DNA of 8,958 bases, taken from DASVAL01 sp035649575 (lineage in GTDB: Bacteria > Planctomycetota > UBA1135 > UBA2386). This document shows, piece after piece, positions 5,088-8,958 of the stretch. The stretch is from NCBI GenBank assembly GCA_035649575.1, contig DASRJH010000342.1, positions 1 through 8,958 of the forward strand, in the 5' to 3' direction. The position numbers and the translations under genes were made by a program. Position 1 is the stretch's first letter; each line of letters opens with the position of its first letter. The notes below the pieces were generated by a model. The model did no database searches. It had not been told where the DNA came from and worked only from the letters and a program-made list of their open reading frames with translations.

Positions 5088-6811
5088 GGTGGCCGGCGCT
5101 GGTCTCGGCGGCGATTGCCCTGTACAGCGGCCTGAGCTGGGGCCTGTGGGCCACGGCCGGACCCGCTCCGAGAGACAACGCGCCGTTGCCGAACGACCTC
5201 GTGGCCCGCGGGGCGCAGGGTGCTGTGGTGACGGCCGAGCCGCACGCGACGCAGATCGGTCTCGACGTGCTGCAGCGCGGCGGCAATGCGGTCGACGCCG
5301 CGGTGGCGGTTGCGTTGGCGCTCGCGGTCACGCACCCGCAAGCGGGCAACCTCGGCGGCGGCGGCTTCATGGTGATCCGCCTCGCGGACGGCCGTTGTGC
5401 GGCGATCGACTTCCGCGAACGCGCGCCGAAGTCGGCCTCGACCGGGATGTATCTGAAACCCGACGGCAGCGTCGACACGGACAAGGTGCAGTTCGGGGCC
5501 ACGGCCGCCGGCGTGCCCGGCAGTCCGGCCGGCCTGCTCTACGCGCTGCAGAAGTTCGGCACGCAGAACCTCGCGGCCGTCGCGGCGCCGGCGATCCGGC
5601 TCGCGCGCGAGGGCTTCCCGATCGACCACTTCCTGGCCTCGTCGCTCGAGTCCGAGAAGAAGGACCTCGGCCGCTACGCGTCGACGCGGGCCGTGTTCTT
5701 CCGCGGCGAGAAACCGCTCGCGCAGGGGGAGGTGCTCGTCCAGTCCGATCTCGCAGCGACGCTCGAGCGGTTCAGCAAGCAGGGGCTCGAAGGCTTCTAC
5801 GGCGGCCGCACGGCCGAGCTGATCGCAGCGCAGATGCAGAAGGACGGCGGCTTCGTCACGCGCGAGGACCTGCAGGCCTACAGCGCGCGCGAGCGTGATG
5901 TGCTACGCGCGAGCTACCGCGACTTCGAAGTGCTCAGCATGCCGCCGCCGTCTTCGGGCGGCATAGCACTGCTGCAGATGCTCAACCTGCTGGAGCCCTA
6001 CGACCTGAAGGCGATGGGCTTCGGGGGCAGCGAATACCTGCATCTGCTGACCGAGGTCATGCGGCGCGCGTTCGCGGACCGCGCGCGCTGGCTCGGCGAT
6101 CCCGACTTCTACGGCGTGCCGACCGAGGGCCTCGTCAGCAAGGAGTATGCGGCGAAGCTGCGCGCGAGCATCGATCGCGAGAAGAAGAGCCCCGTCGAGC
6201 CCGGCTTGCCGCCCGGTGCCAAGGAGAGCGACGACACCACGCACTTCTCGGTCGTCGACAAGGAAGGCAACGCGGTCGCCTGCACCACGACGATCAACTC
6301 GACGTTCGGTTCGATGCTGGTCGTCGACGGCGCCGGTTTCCTGCTCAACAACGAGATGGACGACTTCTCGGCGAAGCCCGGCGTGCCGAACCAGTTCGGT
6401 CTCGTCGGCGGCAAGGCGAACGCGATCGAGCCCGGCAAACGCATGCTGTCGTCGATGACGCCGACGATCGTGCTGCAGAAGGGCGAGCTGCGCCTCGTGC
6501 TCGGCGCGCCGGGTGGGGGTCGCATCATCACGGCCGTGCTGCAGGTGCTGCTCGATGTCGTCGACCACGGCATGGGCCTCGAACAGGCTGTGCGCGCGCC
6601 GCGCATCCACCATCAGTGGCTGCCCGATGCGATCAGCTGGGAGCCGCTGTCGCTTTCTCCAGACGTGCGCGACGCACTCGCCAAGAAGGGCCACGCGTTC
6701 GGCAAGCGCCCGGGTGGCATCGGCCAGGTGTTCGCGATCGAAGTGCTGAAGAACGGCGACCGCCTCGGCGTCTGTGACCACCGCAGCGGCGGCTCGGCCG
6801 CTGCCTACTGA
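5084..6811 (+). CDS. ggt: Gamma-glutamyltransferase precursor
   Basis: This 575-residue protein is close in length to E. coli GGT (580). The ATG overlaps the NIL stop, with GGGAG (5070-5074) 9 bases upstream. A signal peptide (about residues 1-29) predicts export to the periplasm. The enzyme is made as a proenzyme that cuts itself before the nucleophilic threonine; here that is T385 in ESDDTTHFSVVD, giving large (to 384) and small (385-575) subunits. Conserved elements include NPQAGNLGGGGF-like HPQAGNLGGGGFM near 87-99, R111 in DFRERAP (gamma-glutamyl carboxylate binding), SMPPPSSGG, LLNNEMDDFSAKPG, the lid-loop region PNQFGLVGGKAN, the oxyanion SSM motif in KRMLSSMTPTIV and the GAPGGGRIIT glycine pair. 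It cleaves the gamma-glutamyl bond of glutathione and related compounds, releasing Cys-Gly and glutamate or transferring glutamate to amino acids. All catalytic residues I can place are intact. The lid loop groups it with E. coli-type rather than Bacillus-type GGT. Confidence 0.95.
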   Translation: MRWPALVSAAIALYSGLSWGLWATAGPAPRDNAPLPNDLVARGAQGAVVTAEPHATQIGLDVLQRGGNAVDAAVAVALALAVTHPQAGNLGGGGFMVIRLADGRCAAIDFRERAPKSASTGMYLKPDGSVDTDKVQFGATAAGVPGSPAGLLYALQKFGTQNLAAVAAPAIRLAREGFPIDHFLASSLESEKKDLGRYASTRAVFFRGEKPLAQGEVLVQSDLAATLERFSKQGLEGFYGGRTAELIAAQMQKDGGFVTREDLQAYSARERDVLRASYRDFEVLSMPPPSSGGIALLQMLNLLEPYDLKAMGFGGSEYLHLLTEVMRRAFADRARWLGDPDFYGVPTEGLVSKEYAAKLRASIDREKKSPVEPGLPPGAKESDDTTHFSVVDKEGNAVACTTTINSTFGSMLVVDGAGFLLNNEMDDFSAKPGVPNQFGLVGGKANAIEPGKRMLSSMTPTIVLQKGELRLVLGAPGGGRIITAVLQVLLDVVDHGMGLEQAVRAPRIHHQWLPDAISWEPLSLSPDVRDALAKKGHAFGKRPGGIGQVFAIEVLKNGDRLGVCDHRSGGSAAAY

Positions 6812-6828
6812 TTCCCGGGCCCACATCC

Positions 6829-7491
6829 TTGCATCCGATCCGCATCGCGCCGTCCCTGCTCGCCGCCGACTTCACGCGGCTGCACGACGAAGTCCGTTCG
6901 GTCGAAGACGCCGGCGCCGACTGGCTGCACCTCGACGTCATGGACGGTCACTTCGTGCCGAACCTCACGTTCGGGCCGTTCATCACCGCGGCGGTCAAGA
7001 AGTGCGCGCAGAAGCCGCTCGACGTGCACCTGATGATCACGGACCCGTGGAAGTACGCGGACGCGTTCCTCGACGCGGGCGCCGATCTGCTGACGTTCCA
7101 CATCGAAGTCGAAAAGAATGGCGACGTGCGCGAGCTGCTCGACCACATCCGCGCGCGCGGCGTGAAGGCCGGGTTGTCCGTTCAACCCGACACGCCGGTG
7201 CAGCGGCTGCAGCCGTTCGTCGACCGCGTCGACCTCGTGCTCGTGATGAGCGTGTTCGCGGGTTTCGGCGGCCAGAAGTTCATGCCCACGGTGCTGCCAA
7301 AGGTCCAGGAGCTGCGCCGGCTCGGCTTCCGCGGCGAAGTGTCGATGGACGGTGGCATCGGACCCCAGACGATCGCCGACAGCGCGCGGGCCGGCACGAA
7401 CGTGTTCGTCGCGGGCACGGCCGTGTTCGGCGCCACCGACCGCAAGGGCCGCATCGCAGAGCTGCGCCGCGCAGCCATGGCAGCGTTGTGA
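6829..7491 (+). CDS. rpe: Ribulose-phosphate 3-epimerase
   Basis: This 220-residue TIM-barrel enzyme has the normal family length. It interconverts D-ribulose 5-phosphate and D-xylulose 5-phosphate in the pentose phosphate pathway (cytoplasm). The N-terminus IRIAPSLLAADF with S9 and the metal ligands H34, D36 (HLDVMDGHFVPN), H67 (DVHLMI) and D174 (SMDGGI) are all present, as are the phosphate-loop glycines GFGGQKF and the C-terminal VAGTAVFG. The start is TTG at 6829, 17 bases after the ggt stop. There is no Shine-Dalgarno site and no ATG or GTG before the conserved IAPSLL, so TTG is the only reasonable start; translation may depend on ribosomes finishing ggt. One oddity is MSVFAGFGGQ (residues 140-149), where the family usually has an Asn or Glu followed by Pro before GFGGQ. 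Confidence 0.95.
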   Translation: MHPIRIAPSLLAADFTRLHDEVRSVEDAGADWLHLDVMDGHFVPNLTFGPFITAAVKKCAQKPLDVHLMITDPWKYADAFLDAGADLLTFHIEVEKNGDVRELLDHIRARGVKAGLSVQPDTPVQRLQPFVDRVDLVLVMSVFAGFGGQKFMPTVLPKVQELRRLGFRGEVSMDGGIGPQTIADSARAGTNVFVAGTAVFGATDRKGRIAELRRAAMAAL

Positions 7492-7523
7492 GCCACACCG
7501 GCGCGAAAGCCGATACTGGAAGA

Positions 7524-7553
7524 TGGACCGGCCCGTGGCGGCCCAGGTATCTT
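7524..7553 (+). promoter_or_regulatory. Candidate promoter upstream of accD
   Basis: TGGACC (7524-7529, 4 of 6 matches to TTGACA) and TATCTT (7548-7553, 4 of 6 to TATAAT) are spaced by 18 bases in the 112-base rpe-accD gap, the largest gap on this strand after the NIL start. The predicted transcript start near 7560 would give a leader of about 44 bases. The match is modest. Confidence 0.3.
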
Positions 7554-7591
7554 GAGCGCATGTTTTGCGTGAGCATCAACCCCGAGTAACC

Positions 7592-7596
7592 GAGGA
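7592..7596 (+). promoter_or_regulatory. Ribosome-binding site deciding the accD start
   Basis: GAGGA lies 7 bases before the ATG at 7604. It supports this start over the in-frame GTG at 7565, which would add 13 residues unlike the family N-terminus. Confidence 0.6.
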
Positions 7597-7603
7597 CGAA
7601 CGA

Positions 7604-8536
7604 ATGGCTTGGACCCGCTTCGGCAAGAAGAAGGACATGCCCGGTGGCCTCTGGATCAAGTGCGAGTCCTGCGGCGGCATGCTGTTCCGCAAGGAGTTCG
7701 AACAGAAGCTCCGCGTGTGCGGCTCGTGCGGCTACCACTTCACGCTGCCCGCCCGCGAGCGCATCGCGCTGACCGTCGATCCTGGCACGTTCGAGGAGAT
7801 GTGGAAGGGCATGCAGGCACAGGACGTGCTCGGTTTCCACGACCGCGTACCGTATGGCGAGAAGCTCGCCGCGACGAAGCAGAAGACCGGCGAGTCGGAC
7901 GCGATCGTCGCCGGCACCGCGAACGTGAAGGGCATCCCGTGTGCGCTCGGCGTGATGAACTTCCAGTTCCTCGGCGGCTCGATGGGCATGGTCGTCGGCG
8001 AGACGATCGCGCTGTTGTGCGAGATGGCGGCGCAGAAGAAGCTGCCAGTCGTGCTGTTCGCCTGTTCGGGCGGCGCGCGCATGCACGAAGGCGCGGTCTC
8101 GCTGATGCAGATGGCGAAGACCTGCGGTGCGCTGCAGCGCCTCAACCAGGCCGGCGTCGCGTCGATCTCGGTCATGACGCACCCGACCACGGGTGGCGTC
8201 ACGGCGTCGTTCGCCTCGGTGTGCGACCTGCTGGTCGCCGAGCCGGGTGCCCTGATCGGGTTCGCCGGTCCGCGCGTGATCGCGACGACGATCAAGAAGG
8301 AGCTGCCGAAGGGCTTCCAGCGCTCCGAGTTCCTGCTCGAGAAGGGGCAGATCGACCGCATCGTCCCGCGCGCGCAGATGCGCGACGAGCTGGGGCGGCT
8401 GCTGGCCTACGTCACGGGGCGGGATCCGGTCGCGGCGTTCAAGCCGCAGCCGATCGCGGCCGAGGCCGAGGTGGTCACCGTGCCGCCGCCCGTCGAAGAG
8501 AAACCGCGCAGGAAGGTCAAGGAGAAGAAGGCCTGA
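7604..8536 (+). CDS. accD: Acetyl-CoA carboxylase carboxyltransferase subunit beta
   Basis: AccD pairs with AccA to move the carboxyl group from carboxybiotin-BCCP to acetyl-CoA, giving malonyl-CoA, the first committed step of fatty-acid synthesis in the cytoplasm. The 310-residue protein starts MAWTRFGKKK. It has the N-terminal zinc ribbon C20-x2-C23 and C39-x2-C42 (WIKCESC and VCGSCGYH), which is diagnostic for bacterial AccD. The crotonase-fold core carries FLGGSMGMVVGE (122-133), ACSGGARMHEGAVSLMQMAK (153-172), PTTGGVTASFA (194-204) and EPGALIGFAGPRVI (213-226), the acyl-CoA and oxyanion elements. The last 25 or so residues are a Pro-rich then Lys/Arg-rich tail (PPPVEEKPRRKVKEKKA) beyond the usual core. 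accA is not in the window. It follows rpe by 112 bases and may have its own promoter. Confidence 0.96.
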   Translation: MAWTRFGKKKDMPGGLWIKCESCGGMLFRKEFEQKLRVCGSCGYHFTLPARERIALTVDPGTFEEMWKGMQAQDVLGFHDRVPYGEKLAATKQKTGESDAIVAGTANVKGIPCALGVMNFQFLGGSMGMVVGETIALLCEMAAQKKLPVVLFACSGGARMHEGAVSLMQMAKTCGALQRLNQAGVASISVMTHPTTGGVTASFASVCDLLVAEPGALIGFAGPRVIATTIKKELPKGFQRSEFLLEKGQIDRIVPRAQMRDELGRLLAYVTGRDPVAAFKPQPIAAEAEVVTVPPPVEEKPRRKVKEKKA

Positions 8537-8543
8537 CGCCCTC

Positions 8544-8561
8544 GGCCGCGCCGCAGCGGCC
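8544..8561 (+). terminator. GC hairpin in the accD-truD gap (weak terminator candidate)
   Basis: GGCCGC (8544-8549) and GCGGCC (8556-8561) form a perfect 6-bp stem with a 6-base loop, 7 bases after the accD stop. It is followed by C-rich sequence rather than a T-run, so it is not a classic intrinsic terminator. It could cause partial termination or simply stabilise the accD mRNA 3' end. Confidence 0.3.
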
Positions 8562-8594
8562 CCCCTCTGCGCGAGCCAGCGCCCCCCTCGAGCC

Positions 8595-8958
8595 ATGCCC
8601 AAGGTGAAGCCCACGCGACCCGTGCCGCGCGGCGGCAGCGCCGGTTTCTTCCGCGGCCGCTACAAGGAACACACCGAGGACTTCGTGGTCGAGGAAGTCC
8701 CCGCCTACGAGCCGGGCGGCAGCGGCGACCACGTCTGGATGTGGATCGAGAAGCGTGGGCTGTCGACGCTCGATCTGCTGCACGAGCTGGCGCGCGGACT
8801 CGACCGCGACGAACGCGAGTTCGGCATCGCGGGACTCAAGGACGCGCGGGCCATCAGCCGCCAGTGGGTGAGCCTCGAGCACGCCGATCCGCGCGCCTGC
8901 GAAGGGCTGCGCTCTGAGCGCTTCGCGGTGTTGCGCGTGAGCAGGCACGGCAACAAGC
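8595..8958 (+). CDS. truD: tRNA pseudouridine(13) synthase TruD (3' end outside window)
   Basis: The first 121 residues are visible; the family usually has about 340-400, so roughly two thirds lies to the right. TruD isomerises uridine 13 of certain tRNAs to pseudouridine. The N-terminus has the expected strand KEHTEDFVVEEVPAYEPGG, then HVWMWIEKRGLSTLDLLHEL. The catalytic motif FGIAGLKDARAISRQWVSLE contains the putative nucleophile D83, and the conserved RHGNK (118-121 for HGNK) is at the window edge. The motif usually reads GxKDxxAxTxQ; here Thr is replaced by Ser (S88), a mild change. The start is ATG 8595 because the conserved fold begins soon after; the ribosome-binding site is weak (CGAG). 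It lies 58 bases after accD. Confidence 0.92.
   Translation, partial: MPKVKPTRPVPRGGSAGFFRGRYKEHTEDFVVEEVPAYEPGGSGDHVWMWIEKRGLSTLDLLHELARGLDRDEREFGIAGLKDARAISRQWVSLEHADPRACEGLRSERFAVLRVSRHGNK

Noticed and set aside
7280..8614. Long minus-strand open frame opposite rpe and accD
   Set aside because: It is antisense to two highly conserved genes and its composition is rich in Arg, His and Ala with no domain.
1..8958. CRISPR array, IS ends, riboswitch or anti-phage system
   Set aside because: I saw no regularly spaced repeats, transposase motif, known aptamer core or defence-type gene on either strand.

Overview
This is a high-GC window (roughly two thirds G+C by eye) of compact bacterial chromosome. 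Every gene whose end is visible stops with TGA, and I saw no TTA codon in any reading frame. The gene content is housekeeping plus an aerotolerance (Bat) cluster. There is no phage, IS, integrase, CRISPR or defence gene. The Bat genes, the E. coli-like gamma-glutamyltransferase, the stand-alone NIL protein and the weak use of Shine-Dalgarno sites would suit a high-GC Planctomycetota or a similar deep Gram-negative lineage. That placement is inference; the window has no rRNA or taxonomic marker.

Layout. (1) Positions 1-2988, + strand: the 3' part of a Bat operon. It holds a VWA-domain membrane protein (BatB-like, 5' end outside the window), a secreted or membrane-anchored TPR protein (BatC-like) and BatD. 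They are linked by 4-base ATGA and GTGA stop/start overlaps, so they are almost certainly co-translated. (2) Positions 2999-4709, - strand, read right to left: tRNA-Cys(GCA), tRNA-Leu(UAA), a small GIY-YIG domain protein, then a membrane fatty-acid desaturase of the omega-6/delta-12 type. The desaturase converges on batD with only 10 bases between the stop codons. (3) Positions 4710-4844: a 135-base divergent intergenic region with a candidate tRNA promoter facing left. (4) Positions 4845-8958, + strand: a stand-alone NIL-domain protein overlapping ggt (gamma-glutamyltransferase), then rpe (ribulose-phosphate 3-epimerase), accD (carboxyltransferase beta subunit of acetyl-CoA carboxylase) and the 5' part of truD (tRNA pseudouridine-13 synthase), which runs off the right edge.

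How the genes relate. The Bat proteins probably form one membrane-associated periplasmic complex. accD and the desaturase both serve membrane lipid synthesis but lie in separate units. NIL-ggt is a tight pair next to tRNA-Cys and could concern sulfur amino acids or glutathione, though that link is speculative. I found no convincing previously undescribed system. The best leads are fine-scale: a perfect inverted repeat that buries the desaturase start codon, the NIL-GGT coupling with a hairpin over the ggt ribosome-binding site, and a nuclease-like gene starting 15 bases after a tRNA 3' end.
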